A program made the translations under genes and the position numbers. Below the pieces are notes generated by a model. The model was not told where the DNA came from and did no database searches. It saw only the letters and a list, made by a program, of their open reading frames with translations. A stretch of DNA of 64,000 nt from Oceanobacillus polygoni (lineage in GTDB: Bacteria > Bacillota > Bacilli > Bacillales > Amphibacillaceae): contig NZ_PIJY01000020.1 of assembly GCF_008304605.1 (NCBI RefSeq), positions 82,298 to 146,297 of the forward strand. The letters run 5' to 3'. This document shows, in pieces, positions 45,618 through 55,523 of the stretch; the stretch's first letter is position 1; each line of letters opens with the position of its first letter.

Positions 45618-46397
45618 TTGGATAAAATTTCAGTGTGTTTAGTTGATGACAACAGAGAGCTCATTCAGTTGATGGAGGACTATTTTGACGAACAAGATGA
45701 TATTGAAGTTATTGGAACTGCATATAATGGCAGAGATTGTATCGCGATGATGGAGAATTTGGAACCTGATGTACTCATATTGGATATCATTATGCCGCAT
45801 ATCGACGGGTTAGCGGTACTAAATACATTAAGAACGATGGAGCTAGGAAATCGGCCAAATGTTATTATGCTTACAGCTTTTGGACAGGAAGAAGTAATGA
45901 AAAAAGCAGTTGATTTAGGGGCCTCCTATTTTATTTTAAAGCCTTTTGATATGGATAATTTAGCAGATCAAATTCGTCAAGTTCAAGGAAATTCACCATT
46001 AAGCCTTGCAACGAATAAACCGACAAAAAGAGATCGAAAAAAACAGGATTTAGAAGCTAATATTACGAACATTATTCATGAAATTGGTGTACCAGCACAT
46101 ATTAAAGGATATATGTACTTAAGGGAAGCAATTACGATGGTGTATAATGATATCGAGTTACTAGGTTCTATCACAAAAGTATTATATCCTGACATTGCGA
46201 AGAAGTTCAACACGACGGCATCACGGGTAGAACGAGCAATTCGCCATGCAATCGAAGTAGCATGGAGTAGAGGGAATATCGATTCCATTTCGGCCTTATT
46301 CGGATATACCATTAATATTTCAAAAGCAAAGCCTACGAATTCAGAGTTCATCGCGATGGTTGCTGACCGTTTACGTTTGGAGAATAAAGTGAGTTAA
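45618..46397 (+). CDS. spo0A: Sporulation master response regulator Spo0A
   Basis: 259 residues from a TTG at 45618 with AAGGAGGAACATTAAT upstream. Receiver domain with the acidic pocket VDDN (Asp10, Asp11), phosphoacceptor Asp56 ([14 protein letters not shown]), Thr in MLTAFG and Lys in ILKPFD. The C-terminal DNA-binding domain contains the recognition helix segment [22 protein letters not shown]. Phosphorylated by the phosphorelay, it starts sporulation and controls AbrB and competence. Confidence 0.98.
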   Translation: MDKISVCLVDDNRELIQLMEDYFDEQDDIEVIGTAYNGRDCIAMMENLEPDVLILDIIMPHIDGLAVLNTLRTMELGNRPNVIMLTAFGQEEVMKKAVDLGASYFILKPFDMDNLADQIRQVQGNSPLSLATNKPTKRDRKKQDLEANITNIIHEIGVPAHIKGYMYLREAITMVYNDIELLGSITKVLYPDIAKKFNTTASRVERAIRHAIEVAWSRGNIDSISALFGYTINISKAKPTNSEFIAMVADRLRLENKVS

Positions 46398-46503
46398 AGG
46401 GCTGGGAAAGTGTTGTTGATAGGCTGGTTCAATAATACATATCTATTTATTGTAAGCCAGTAATCGACCATTCTTTTGGCTGCAAAGAAAATAACTTTTA
46501 TGT

Positions 46504-46552
46504 AAAAAGAAAGAATAATACCGCATTCACTGCAGTATTATTCTTTCTTTTA
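46504..46552. terminator. Bidirectional terminator, spo0A / aspartokinase
   Basis: AGAAAGAATAATAC pairs perfectly with GTATTATTCTTTCT around a 13-base loop. It lies nearer the aspartokinase end, and the T-runs suit both strands. Confidence 0.85.
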
Positions 46553-47899
46553 CTATTCAAAAAATGTTTGATAGAGCGAACGAATGGCAGCATCAATATC
46601 GGTATCTTTGATCCCGAACATCATCGACACTTCTGATGAGCCTTGGTTTATCATTTCAATATTCACATTAGCCTTAGAGAATGCAGAAGCAGCTTTTCCA
46701 GCCACGCCTACCGTGTTTACGAGACCTTCTCCAACGACCATAATCACTGCCAAATCTCTATGTATGCTTACTGTATCTACTTTTAATTCGTTTTTGATCC
46801 GCTCAACAACAATTTTCTCTTTATCTTTTGTAAATTTATTCACTCTAAATATAACCGACATGTCATCGATGCCCGATGGAGCATGCTCAAAGGAAATTCC
46901 TTCGTCCTCAAAAATATTAAGTAATCTACGTCCAAAACCTACTTCACGGTTCATTAAATACTTACTTACGTATAAACTACAGAAGCCTGTATCACTGGCA
47001 ATTCCAACGACACATTTTTCACTTGTCTCTTTTTCAGCAACAATAAATGTTCCAGGGGCATCTGGATTATTTGTATTTTTAATACAAACCGGAATTTTTT
47101 CACGAAATGCCGGAATTAATGCCTCATCGTGGAATACGGAAAATCCAGCATAGGATAATTCACGCATTTCTTTATAAGTAAGTGTCGTAATTTCTTTTGG
47201 ATTGTCGACGATATTAGGATTAACAGAATAGACGGAATCAACATCCGTGAAATTTTCATAAAGTGCTGCTTTCACTCCTGCTGCAACGATGGAACCGGTA
47301 ATATCTGATCCCCCTCTAGAGAAGGTTACTAAATTCCCAGTCTTTGAATAGCCGAAGAATCCTGGTATAACTAATATGCCATTTTTTTCCCGCAGCTTAT
47401 AGAGAAGTTCAAAGCTTTCCGGTAAAATCTGTGCATTCCCTGGTTCATCGCTAACCAATATACCTGCATCCTTTGGATTCAAATATTGAGCTGGAATATT
47501 ATTTTGATTGAGATAGGCGCTTAATATTTTCGCGGAACTATCTTCACCAATTGCCTTAATCGCATCCATTTTACTTTCAAGCGTGCCTTCTACCCTTAGA
47601 GCTGCATTTATATTATTTTCGATTTCACCTATTAATGATGAGTCAAGCCCCAAATCATTAATAATTTCTTTGAACCGTGCTAATACAGCTACTAGAAAAT
47701 CATTATAACTTTGTTGGTTATGATAAGCAGTACCAAGTTGAATTAACATATCAGTCACTTTTGTATCATCTTTAAACCTTTTCCCCGGTGCTGATACGAC
47801 AATAAATTTTCGCTTGGGATCACTTTTAATAATATCCCCAACTTTTCGTAATTGTTCGGCATTTGCAACGGAACTACCGCCGAATTTTGCTACATTCAT
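46553..47899 (-). CDS. Aspartate kinase (monofunctional, two ACT domains)
   Basis: 448 residues. Phosphorylates aspartate, the first step to lysine, threonine, methionine and diaminopimelate. Kinase motif VAKFGGSSVANAEQLRK at the N terminus, FSRGGSDITGSIVAAG and TDVDSVYSVNPNIV in the middle, then two C-terminal ACT domains (about 300-448) for feedback control. The single 448-residue chain resembles B. subtilis YclM/ThrD more than the alpha/beta LysC. No lysine riboswitch precedes it, which fits a threonine-responsive type, though that is inference. It is inserted between spo0A and yqzF. Confidence 0.93.
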   Translation of the reverse strand: MNVAKFGGSSVANAEQLRKVGDIIKSDPKRKFIVVSAPGKRFKDDTKVTDMLIQLGTAYHNQQSYNDFLVAVLARFKEIINDLGLDSSLIGEIENNINAALRVEGTLESKMDAIKAIGEDSSAKILSAYLNQNNIPAQYLNPKDAGILVSDEPGNAQILPESFELLYKLREKNGILVIPGFFGYSKTGNLVTFSRGGSDITGSIVAAGVKAALYENFTDVDSVYSVNPNIVDNPKEITTLTYKEMRELSYAGFSVFHDEALIPAFREKIPVCIKNTNNPDAPGTFIVAEKETSEKCVVGIASDTGFCSLYVSKYLMNREVGFGRRLLNIFEDEGISFEHAPSGIDDMSVIFRVNKFTKDKEKIVVERIKNELKVDTVSIHRDLAVIMVVGEGLVNTVGVAGKAASAFSKANVNIEMINQGSSEVSMMFGIKDTDIDAAIRSLYQTFFE

Positions 47900-47975
47900 G
47901 ATCGGATCCCCCTAAACAGAAACTTAATTTTCTTACTAATATACCATACTTATTCGTTAAAATCGTGTAAATATA

Positions 47976-48010
47976 TAAAAAAAAGACGGAATTTCTCCAT
48001 CTTTTTTTCT
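47976..48010 (-). terminator. yqzF terminator
   Basis: AAAAAGACGGA pairs with TCCATCTTTTT (one mismatch) around a five-base loop, with long A- and T-runs outside. It ends just beyond the yqzF stop on the minus strand. Confidence 0.7.
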
Positions 48011-48251
48011 AAAGCGCTTTATTTTTATCTTTCTGTTTAATCTTTTGTCTTTTTCTATCTCGATAGATGATAAATCCTCCCAAAAAAAGCAGACCAAAAA
48101 TAAAGAGGAGAAGTCCAATTGTAAATTGTATCCCAGGATAGAAGAAGTAGGAATAGAAATCGTCAAATATTGTATCGCGCATTAATTTAATTCCAATTGC
48201 TGCAATTACACCAGGTATAAAAAGTAACAGTAATGCAAAAAATCGACTCAT
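48009..48251 (-). CDS. yqzF: Membrane protein YqzF (DUF2627)
   Basis: 80 residues with two membrane helices (FFALLLLFIPGVIAAIGIKLM and FTIGLLLFIFGLLFLGGFIIY) and a basic C-terminal tail (RDRKRQKIKQKDKNK). This is the DUF2627/YqzF family, found beside bkdR in Bacillus, divergently oriented as here. Function unknown. Confidence 0.85.
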   Translation of the reverse strand: MSRFFALLLLFIPGVIAAIGIKLMRDTIFDDFYSYFFYPGIQFTIGLLLFIFGLLFLGGFIIYRDRKRQKIKQKDKNKAL

Positions 48252-48395
48252 GTATGTTCCCCTTCAATTCTTTCTATATATTAGATATTACTAAGTATAA
48301 CAAAAGCAGACAAAAATAGAAATTATTCAAGATTTGCCAAAAGATGCAGGCTAACGTATGATATACATATGCAAAATAATGCAAGGTGGGATGGC

Positions 48396-50447
48396 ATGAA
48401 ACGTGTGTTAATTGTTGGGGCTGGTAAAGGGGGAAGCGCACTCTTCCATTTACTTCATGCAACAGAGTCGATGGAAATCGTTGCAGTTGTTGATATTAAC
48501 GAAGATGCAAATGGTTTAAAATTAGCACGTCAAGCAAACATTCCTGTAAGTATGGACTGGGAGTTATGGATACATAATGATATTGACATCATCATTGAAG
48601 CAACTGGTGATGAACAAATTCTTGAACAAATAATTGAAATGAGACCGAGAAGAACTGTTGTAATCCCAGGATCTGTTGCTTATATCATATCTGAACTGCT
48701 CTATGAAAAAGAAGCGTTAATGGATAAGGTGAAGTACCAATCCAAAAACCAAGAGCTCATCCTAAATCATATACATGATGGTATGATCGTCATTAACAAG
48801 CAAGAGGACATCCAGTTTATCAATAGAAGTGCTGAAAAGATAATTGGGAAATCAAGAAAACAGTATATTGGGACTCATATCAAAGAGCTCATTACAGAAT
48901 CAAGACTACCTCACGTCTTGCAAACACAACGTAAAGAAGTGAACCAAAAACTTACATTACCAAATGGGAAAAAGATTATCACAACACGGATTCCCATTAT
49001 AAATGAAACAGGTGAACTAATCGGAGCTTTTGCAGTATTTAAAGATATTACAGAAGTCATGAAACTAGCCGAGGAAAATACGGACTTAAACGAGATCAAA
49101 ACGATGCTAGAAGCAATTATCAAATCATCCGATGAAGCAATTAGTGTCGTTGACGAGAATGGAAATGGTCTTATTATTAACCCTGCGTATACACGAATTA
49201 CAGGGTTGAAGGAAAAAGATGTAATCGGAAAGCCTGCAACGGTTGATATTTCCGAGGGTGAAAGTATGCATTTGAAAGTACTTCAAACGCGTAGGGCTGT
49301 ACGAGGTGTGCATATGAAAGTAGGACCAAGCAAGAAGGAAGTCCTCGTGAATGTCGCACCGATTATCGTGAATGGAGTTATTAAAGGCAGTGTAGGTGTC
49401 TTGCATGATGTATCAGAAATACAAGCATTAACAAAGGAATTAAAGCATGCAAGGCAAATTATTCGAAACTTGGAAGCTCGCTATACATTTGATGATATTA
49501 TTGGAAGCTCACCCGAAATGAAGCTTGCTCTTGAGCAAGCGAAGGTTGGAGCGAAAACGCCTGCAATTGTCCTGTTAAGAGGCGATTCAGGTACTGGTAA
49601 AGAATTATTTGCCCATGCAATTCATAATGAGAGTGATCGAAAACATAATAAGTTTATCCGAGTAAATTGTGCAGCTATCGCAGAGTCACTTCTGGAAAGT
49701 GAATTATTTGGTTATGAAGAAGGAGCCTTCACAGGCGCAATCAAAGGCGGGAAAAAGGGGCTCTTTGAAGAAGCAAATCATGGAAGTGTTTTTCTCGATG
49801 AAATCGGGGAATTATCGTTGTCCATGCAGGCTAAGCTCTTGCGTGTATTACAAGAAAATGAAATTGTTCGAGTCGGCGGAACAAAGCCGATTTCAATTGA
49901 TGTACGAGTAATCACTGCAACGAATGTGAACCTTGAAAAAGCAATCATGATTAATACATTTCGAGAAGATCTGTATTATCGACTAAATCGGCTTCCTATC
50001 TTTATCCCTTCTGTTAAGGAAAGACTTAGTGATTTACCAGATCTTATCCAGCATATTATTCAGAAAATAAATCAAGACTATGGTCGTAATGTACAATCTA
50101 TATCAACAGAGGCACTGAATAAATTAAAGCAATATCATTGGCCTGGGAATGTACGCGAGTTAGAAAATGTTATTGGCCGTGCGATGATATTTATGGACAT
50201 GAATGAAGAGATAATTGATAAGAAGTACATACCGGCATTACAAGCTTTGTCTATACCGGTAAAATCATCTGTACATGAAAGAATTGAAGATGAAAGTACT
50301 TTACAGGAAGCAATTAATCACTTTGAAAAAGCATATATTTCCAAAGTCTATGAACAGAATCAATGCAATAAAACAAAAACAGCCAAGGCATTAAATGTAT
50401 CGATTCGAAATTTATATTATAAGATGAAGAAATATAACCTAGAATGA
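48396..50447 (+). CDS. bkdR: Sigma-54-dependent transcriptional activator BkdR
   Basis: 683 residues from the ATG at 48396 (AAGGTGGGATGGC upstream); an ATG nine codons earlier is possible. It activates the branched-chain keto acid operon with sigma-L. Order: an N-terminal Rossmann-like domain with a nucleotide-binding loop ([17 protein letters not shown], residues 1-110), two PAS domains (about 125-235 and 250-355), a central AAA+ domain with Walker [11 protein letters not shown] and the sigma-54 contact loop GAFTGA (near residue 443), [16 protein letters not shown], and a Fis-type HTH ([20 protein letters not shown]). The Rossmann and PAS parts probably sense effectors. Confidence 0.95.
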   Translation: MKRVLIVGAGKGGSALFHLLHATESMEIVAVVDINEDANGLKLARQANIPVSMDWELWIHNDIDIIIEATGDEQILEQIIEMRPRRTVVIPGSVAYIISELLYEKEALMDKVKYQSKNQELILNHIHDGMIVINKQEDIQFINRSAEKIIGKSRKQYIGTHIKELITESRLPHVLQTQRKEVNQKLTLPNGKKIITTRIPIINETGELIGAFAVFKDITEVMKLAEENTDLNEIKTMLEAIIKSSDEAISVVDENGNGLIINPAYTRITGLKEKDVIGKPATVDISEGESMHLKVLQTRRAVRGVHMKVGPSKKEVLVNVAPIIVNGVIKGSVGVLHDVSEIQALTKELKHARQIIRNLEARYTFDDIIGSSPEMKLALEQAKVGAKTPAIVLLRGDSGTGKELFAHAIHNESDRKHNKFIRVNCAAIAESLLESELFGYEEGAFTGAIKGGKKGLFEEANHGSVFLDEIGELSLSMQAKLLRVLQENEIVRVGGTKPISIDVRVITATNVNLEKAIMINTFREDLYYRLNRLPIFIPSVKERLSDLPDLIQHIIQKINQDYGRNVQSISTEALNKLKQYHWPGNVRELENVIGRAMIFMDMNEEIIDKKYIPALQALSIPVKSSVHERIEDESTLQEAINHFEKAYISKVYEQNQCNKTKTAKALNVSIRNLYYKMKKYNLE

Positions 50448-50458
50448 ATAATTGAGCA

Positions 50459-50472
50459 TGCAATATTTTGCA
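50459..50472. repeat. Inverted repeat upstream of the bkd promoter, candidate BkdR site
   Basis: TGCAA-TATT-TTGCA is a perfect palindrome 62 bases before the -24 element, with another TTGCA at 50484. Enhancer-binding proteins act from such upstream sites, so this is a reasonable BkdR site, but unproven. Confidence 0.4.
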
Positions 50473-50533
50473 GGGTTAAAAAAGTTGCAGACTTACATTT
50501 GTTGGTTTGAAAGCTTTTTTATGAAGTGATAAT

Positions 50534-50549
50534 TGGCATGGTTTTTGCT
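50534..50549 (+). promoter_or_regulatory. Sigma-54 (SigL) -24/-12 promoter of the bkd operon
   Basis: TGGCATGGTTTTTGCT matches the -24/-12 consensus TGGCACG-N4-TTGCW at all key positions, with GG and GC correctly spaced. It lies 74 bases before the bcd start and directly after bkdR. Confidence 0.92.
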
Positions 50550-50622
50550 AAATATTAGTGATGAAATAATAGAAACAATTAACGAGTTAGCGCTTAATTT
50601 AGATAATGTAGGAGGAATTCAC

Positions 50623-51717
50623 ATGGAGATCTTTACTTATTTAGAAGAATACGATTATGAGCAATTGGTTTTTTGTCACGATAAAAATTCAGGATTGAAA
50701 GCTATTATTGCTATTCACGATACGACATTAGGTCCTGCATTGGGTGGAACAAGAATGTGGAAATACAATTCTGAAGACGAAGCGGTTGAAGATGCGCTTC
50801 GTTTAGCAAGAGGAATGACCTATAAAAATGCTGCAGCAGGACTTGATCTAGGAGGAGGAAAAACAGTTATTATCGGTGATCCACGAACAGACAAAAACCC
50901 AGAAATGTTCCGAGCTTTCGGTCGTTATATACAAGGATTAAATGGACGATATATAACTGCTGAGGATGTAGGGACTACTGTACAAGATATGGATCTCATT
51001 CATTTAGAAACCGATTTTGTGACTGGAACTTCATCCTACTCAGGTGCATCAGGAAACCCATCACCTGTTACTGCTTATGGTGTTTATAAAGGAATCAAAG
51101 CATCAGCAAAAGAAGCATTTGGAGATGAATCGTTAGAAGGTAAAACAATTGCTGTACAAGGTATTGGAAATGTTGCCTACGCGCTCTGTGAGTATTTGCA
51201 TAAGGACGGCGCACAGCTAGTTGTAACAGATATTAATAAAGAGGCAGTAAATCGAGCGGTTGAGGCCTTTGGAGCTAAAGCTGTGGATCCTAATGATATT
51301 TATGATGTTGCATGTGATATTTACACACCTTGTGCGTTAGGAGCAACAATTAACGACGATACAATTCCAAGATTAAAAGCGAAAGTAATTGCTGGCTCTG
51401 CAAATAATCAACTAAAATCGACGGAACATGGCGACCTCATTCATGAAAAAGGCATTGTCTATGCTCCAGACTACGTAATCAATGCTGGTGGTGTAATCAA
51501 TGTAGCCGATGAACTCATGGGTTATAATGCGGAACGTGCAATGAAAAGAGTAGAGACCATTTATGATAATCTCGAGCGTGTGTTTGAAATTTCGAAGCGT
51601 GACAATATCCCTACCTATTTGGCAGCTGATCGTATGGCAGAGGAAAGAATTGAATCGTTCCAAAATTCCAGGAGTCAATTTTTAAGGAATGGACATCACA
51701 TATTAAGTAGAAGATAA
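50623..51717 (+). CDS. bcd: Leucine dehydrogenase (branched-chain amino acid dehydrogenase)
   Basis: 364 residues from the ATG at 50623, behind GTAGGAGGAATTCAC; the open frame reaches back through the sigma-54 promoter and cannot be translated from there. It deaminates leucine, isoleucine and valine to 2-keto acids with NAD. The catalytic lysine is in [24 protein letters not shown] and the NAD loop is [15 protein letters not shown]. It is the first gene of the operon here; in B. subtilis ptb comes first, and no ptb is present in the window. Confidence 0.96.
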   Translation: MEIFTYLEEYDYEQLVFCHDKNSGLKAIIAIHDTTLGPALGGTRMWKYNSEDEAVEDALRLARGMTYKNAAAGLDLGGGKTVIIGDPRTDKNPEMFRAFGRYIQGLNGRYITAEDVGTTVQDMDLIHLETDFVTGTSSYSGASGNPSPVTAYGVYKGIKASAKEAFGDESLEGKTIAVQGIGNVAYALCEYLHKDGAQLVVTDINKEAVNRAVEAFGAKAVDPNDIYDVACDIYTPCALGATINDDTIPRLKAKVIAGSANNQLKSTEHGDLIHEKGIVYAPDYVINAGGVINVADELMGYNAERAMKRVETIYDNLERVFEISKRDNIPTYLAADRMAEERIESFQNSRSQFLRNGHHILSRR

Positions 51718-51876
51718 GTGCTTTAATTGTTCGTTAAAAAATTAAAATCAATTCTTGAAAAAACATGTAGAAAAAGAAATGTACTCCAACATCTAAGGGG
51801 GTTCTAAGAAAACAAAGGAATACTTCTAAGAATCCCTTTAACGAACGCTACATTTTTTAAAATGAGGTGACCGGTT

Positions 51877-52962
51877 TTGCAAGAGACGTATCGAATATTA
51901 GTTGTAAATCCTGGAACCACGTCAACTAAAGTAGGGGTCTTCGATAACGAAATATGCATAGTAGAGAAAACCATCGTACATGAACAGGCGGAATTAGAAG
52001 CTCATTATCGCGTTACGGGTCAATCGAAGCTTCGTACGCAGGATATTCTCGAACAGCTAAACTATGTAGGTATAAACATTTCTAGAATCGATGCAGTATG
52101 TGGGCGTGGTGGCCTTCTAAGACCAATTGAAGGTGGTACGTATCAAGTAAATGCAGCCATGTTATACGACTTAAAAACTGGTTATAACGGTGAGCACCCA
52201 TCAAACCTAGGGGGAATAATTGCTTTTGAGATTGCATCCGGGTTAAATATTGATGCCTATATTGTTGACCCTGTCGTTGTCGATGAACTTGATGATGTTG
52301 CAAGATACTCCGGTATTCCAGAAATTCCAAGGAAAAGTATCTTTCATGCATTGAATCATAAGGCAGCGGCAAGAAAAGCTGCTACAAGTATAGATTTGAA
52401 GTATGAGGATATCAATTTAATTGTTGCTCATGTCGGAGAAGGGATTACCATTGGAGCACATCGTAAGGGTATGGTTATCGATGTGAACAATGGACTAGAT
52501 GGAGAAGGTCCTTTTTCTTGGAATCGAGCAGGTAGTACCCCGGTAGGTGGCTTAGTTGAGCTCTGTTTTTCCGGAACATACAACTACGAAACGATGAAGA
52601 AAAAAATAGTTGGTCAAGGTGGCCTAATGGCTCATCTAGAAACGAAGGATATCCGAGAAGTAGAACATAGAATTGAACAAGGTGAAATAAAAGCAATAGA
52701 GGTATTTGAAGCAATGGCATATCAGATTGCCAAAGAAATTGGAGCGATGAGTACGGTTTTGCGCGGAGAAGTTCATGCTATTATATTCACCGGGAAGCAT
52801 GCTTATCGAGAAACCTTTATCGAATCAATTACAAAAAGAGTCAATTGGATTGCAGATACAATTATAATCCCGGGCGAAAATGAATTACAGGCATTAAATG
52901 AAGGTGTGTTACGTGTACTAAGAGAAGAAGAACAACTCAAGATCTATACGAAGCCTGAGTAA
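51877..52962 (+). CDS. buk: Butyrate kinase
   Basis: 361 residues from a TTG at 51877 with AATGAGGTGACC upstream. ASKHA-family acyl kinase: [17 protein letters not shown] phosphate loop, [31 protein letters not shown] and [16 protein letters not shown]. It makes ATP from butyryl- or branched-chain acyl-phosphate. Its usual partner, phosphotransbutyrylase (ptb), is absent from this operon. The 159-base gap after bcd contains an imperfect hairpin (51795-51849) without a T-run. Confidence 0.93.
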   Translation: MQETYRILVVNPGTTSTKVGVFDNEICIVEKTIVHEQAELEAHYRVTGQSKLRTQDILEQLNYVGINISRIDAVCGRGGLLRPIEGGTYQVNAAMLYDLKTGYNGEHPSNLGGIIAFEIASGLNIDAYIVDPVVVDELDDVARYSGIPEIPRKSIFHALNHKAAARKAATSIDLKYEDINLIVAHVGEGITIGAHRKGMVIDVNNGLDGEGPFSWNRAGSTPVGGLVELCFSGTYNYETMKKKIVGQGGLMAHLETKDIREVEHRIEQGEIKAIEVFEAMAYQIAKEIGAMSTVLRGEVHAIIFTGKHAYRETFIESITKRVNWIADTIIIPGENELQALNEGVLRVLREEEQLKIYTKPE

Positions 52963-52977
52963 AGGAGTGATTTTAAA

Positions 52978-54399
52978 ATGACAAAAGAATATGATTTAGT
53001 TGTTTTGGGTGGTGGAACAGGAGGTTATGTTGCAGCAATTAGAGCCTCGCAGCTTGGAATGCAAGTAGCAATTGTTGAAAAGGGTGAGCTTGGCGGCACG
53101 TGTCTTCACCGAGGTTGTATTCCTTCCAAAGCATTATTACGCAGTGCAGAAGTATATAAACAAACACTTGAAGCAAGTCTGTTTGGCGTAGAAACTGAAC
53201 ATACAGCGTTAAATTTTATAAAAGTACAGGAAAGAAAGCAGTCTATTGTTGACACATTGCATCAAGGCGTACAAGGTTTAATGAAAAAGGGAAAAATCGA
53301 TGTTATTACTGGATTCGGACGTATACTTGGACCAAGCATTTTTTCACCAATGCCAGGCACCATCTCTATTGAGCATGAAAGTGGTGAAGAAAACACAATG
53401 ATCGTTCCGAAAAACGTATTAATTGCTACAGGTTCGAAGCCTAAGACATTACCAGGCCTTACAATTGATGGTCATTTCGTTATGAGCTCAGATGAAGCAC
53501 TGCAAATGGAAAGCTTACCAGAATCTATTCTTATTGTAGGTGCAGGTGTGATTGGTATTGAATGGGCATCGATGCTCTCAGATTTTGGTGTTCAGGTTAC
53601 GGTAATTGAGTATCTGAATCAAATTCTACCAACAGAGGACGAAGCAATAGCAAAAGAGGCTGAACGACTTCTTACGAAAAAAGGCATTACGTTTCTTAAA
53701 GGGGCAAACATACTAACAGAGACTTTACATACCGATCAAGGCGTTTCTATCGATGTAGAAATAGACAATAACAAACAGTCACTCCAAGCTGATAAGATGC
53801 TTGTCTCGGTTGGAAGAGAAGCCAATACGACAAATATAGGAATTGAAAATACAGATATTATGCTCGACAATGGCTTTATTCAAACGAATGATTACTTCCA
53901 AACAAAAGAATCACATATTTATGCTATTGGCGATGTTATCGGAGGGATGCAACTCGCACATGTTGCTTCTCGTGAAGGAATTGTCGCTATTGAACACATG
54001 GCAGGAAAGCAAACATACCCACTTAACTATAGAAATATTCCGACTTGTGTTTATTCAAGTCCGGAAATTGCAAGTGTTGGACTAACTGAAAGAGTAGCAA
54101 AAGAAAATGGGTATGATGTTAAAATCGGGAAATTCCCATTCAAGGCAATTGGAAAGGCGTTAGTATTTGGAGAATCAGACGGATTCGTGAAAATTGTCGC
54201 TGATAAAAAGTCAGATGACATTTTAGGAATTCATATGATTGGTCCTCATGTTACAGATTTAATTTCAGAGGCTGGTCTTGCTAAAGTCCTGGACGCTACA
54301 CCATGGGAATTATCTCAAGCGGTTCATCCGCATCCAGCATTATCAGAAATTATTGGTGAAGCAGCACTTGCTGTAGAAGGTGAACAGATTCACGGGTAA
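52978..54399 (+). CDS. lpdV: Dihydrolipoyl dehydrogenase (E3) of the branched-chain keto acid complex
   Basis: 473 residues. FAD-binding loop VLGGGTGGYVAAIRA, the redox disulfide GGTCLHRGCIPSK (Cys near residues 42 and 47), NAD loop ILIVGAGVIGIEWASML and the C-terminal catalytic HPHPALSEIIGEA. It reoxidises the lipoyl groups on BkdB. GGAGTGATTTTAAA before the ATG; it follows buk by 15 bases. Confidence 0.95.
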   Translation: MTKEYDLVVLGGGTGGYVAAIRASQLGMQVAIVEKGELGGTCLHRGCIPSKALLRSAEVYKQTLEASLFGVETEHTALNFIKVQERKQSIVDTLHQGVQGLMKKGKIDVITGFGRILGPSIFSPMPGTISIEHESGEENTMIVPKNVLIATGSKPKTLPGLTIDGHFVMSSDEALQMESLPESILIVGAGVIGIEWASMLSDFGVQVTVIEYLNQILPTEDEAIAKEAERLLTKKGITFLKGANILTETLHTDQGVSIDVEIDNNKQSLQADKMLVSVGREANTTNIGIENTDIMLDNGFIQTNDYFQTKESHIYAIGDVIGGMQLAHVASREGIVAIEHMAGKQTYPLNYRNIPTCVYSSPEIASVGLTERVAKENGYDVKIGKFPFKAIGKALVFGESDGFVKIVADKKSDDILGIHMIGPHVTDLISEAGLAKVLDATPWELSQAVHPHPALSEIIGEAALAVEGEQIHG

Positions 54400-54509
54400 C
54401 AAGAACCTAGTTCTCGATTTATGAGTAGCGAGAATTTAATCAACATACATCCTGTAAGTTTGACTGTTAATAGCAGAATGATTACCAGAAAAATAGGGAG
54501 GGAAAAAGG

Positions 54510-55505
54510 ATGACAAAAAAAAGACATCAGGAACTAGATTTAACGGATGAACAAGTTTTGGAAATGTATAAAACAATGCTCTTAGCAAGAAAATTAGATG
54601 AACGCATGTGGCTATTAAACCGTTCTGGAAAGATCCCATTTGTAATTTCTTGCCAAGGACAAGAAGCAGCACAGGTTGGTGCAGCTTTTGCTTTAAATAG
54701 AAAAGAAGACTATATTGCACCATATTATCGAGACATGGGTGTTGTCCTTGCATTTGGAATGACTGCAAAGGAATTAATGTTATCAGCATTTGCTAAAGCA
54801 GATGACCCTAATTCTGGTGGAAGACAAATGCCGGGGCATTTCGGCCAAAAGAAAAATCGGATTTTATCAGGATCTTCTCCTGTTACGACTCAAGTACCAC
54901 ATGCCGTAGGAGTCGCTCTTGCTGCGAAAATGGAAAAGAAAGATTTTGTCAGCTTTGTTACGTTAGGAGAAGGCTCCTCTAACCAAGGTGATTTTCATGA
55001 AGGGTTGAACTTTGCTGGCGTGCATAAATTGCCGGTCATTACGATGGTCGAGAATAATAAGTATGCCATTTCAGTACCATATGATCGCCAGGTTGCAAGT
55101 AATAACATTGCAGATCGAGCACAGGGCTATGGGATGCCTGGAGTAACCGTTGATGGCAACGATCCTTTAGCTGTATATCAAGTAATAAAAGAAGCTCGCG
55201 ATCGTGCAACTCGTGGTGAAGGTCCTTCATTAATTGAAGCTGTCTGCTATCGTCTAACTGCACATTCAAGTGATGACGATGATCGTACGTATCGTGAGAA
55301 AGGCGAAGTGGAAGAGGCTAAGAAAAATGATTCCGTTATTACGTTTGCAAGCTACTTAAAAGAAAATGAGATACTGACGGACTCGGTTGAACAACGTTTG
55401 AATGATGAGATCACCAAAATCATAAATGAAGCTACTGATTTTGCTGAAAATGCGGCTTATGCACAAGCAGAAGATACACTTAAATATGTTTATGAAGAAA
55501 AGTAG
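54510..55505 (+). CDS. bkdAA: 2-oxoisovalerate dehydrogenase E1 alpha subunit
   Basis: 331 residues. Thiamine diphosphate motif region TLGEGSSNQGDFHEGLNFAGVHKLPVI (shown as GEGSSNQGD...), and the phosphorylation-loop-like HSSDDDDRTYR. It forms the E1 heterotetramer with BkdAB and decarboxylates branched 2-keto acids. GGGAGGGAAAAAGG precedes the ATG. A small hairpin (TTCTCG/CGAGAA, 54411-54434) lies in the 110-base gap after lpdV. Confidence 0.95.
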   Translation: MTKKRHQELDLTDEQVLEMYKTMLLARKLDERMWLLNRSGKIPFVISCQGQEAAQVGAAFALNRKEDYIAPYYRDMGVVLAFGMTAKELMLSAFAKADDPNSGGRQMPGHFGQKKNRILSGSSPVTTQVPHAVGVALAAKMEKKDFVSFVTLGEGSSNQGDFHEGLNFAGVHKLPVITMVENNKYAISVPYDRQVASNNIADRAQGYGMPGVTVDGNDPLAVYQVIKEARDRATRGEGPSLIEAVCYRLTAHSSDDDDRTYREKGEVEEAKKNDSVITFASYLKENEILTDSVEQRLNDEITKIINEATDFAENAAYAQAEDTLKYVYEEK

Positions 55506-55523
55506 TAGGGAGGGGAACCAAAT

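Noticed and set aside
46584-47153. A 189-codon plus-strand frame inside the aspartokinase gene
   Set aside because: Antisense shadow of a clear enzyme gene; composition is Ser/Thr/Pro-rich and no start signal is present.
47900-47975. Lysine riboswitch before the aspartokinase gene
   Set aside because: The leader is too short and shows none of the five-stem lysine aptamer motifs.
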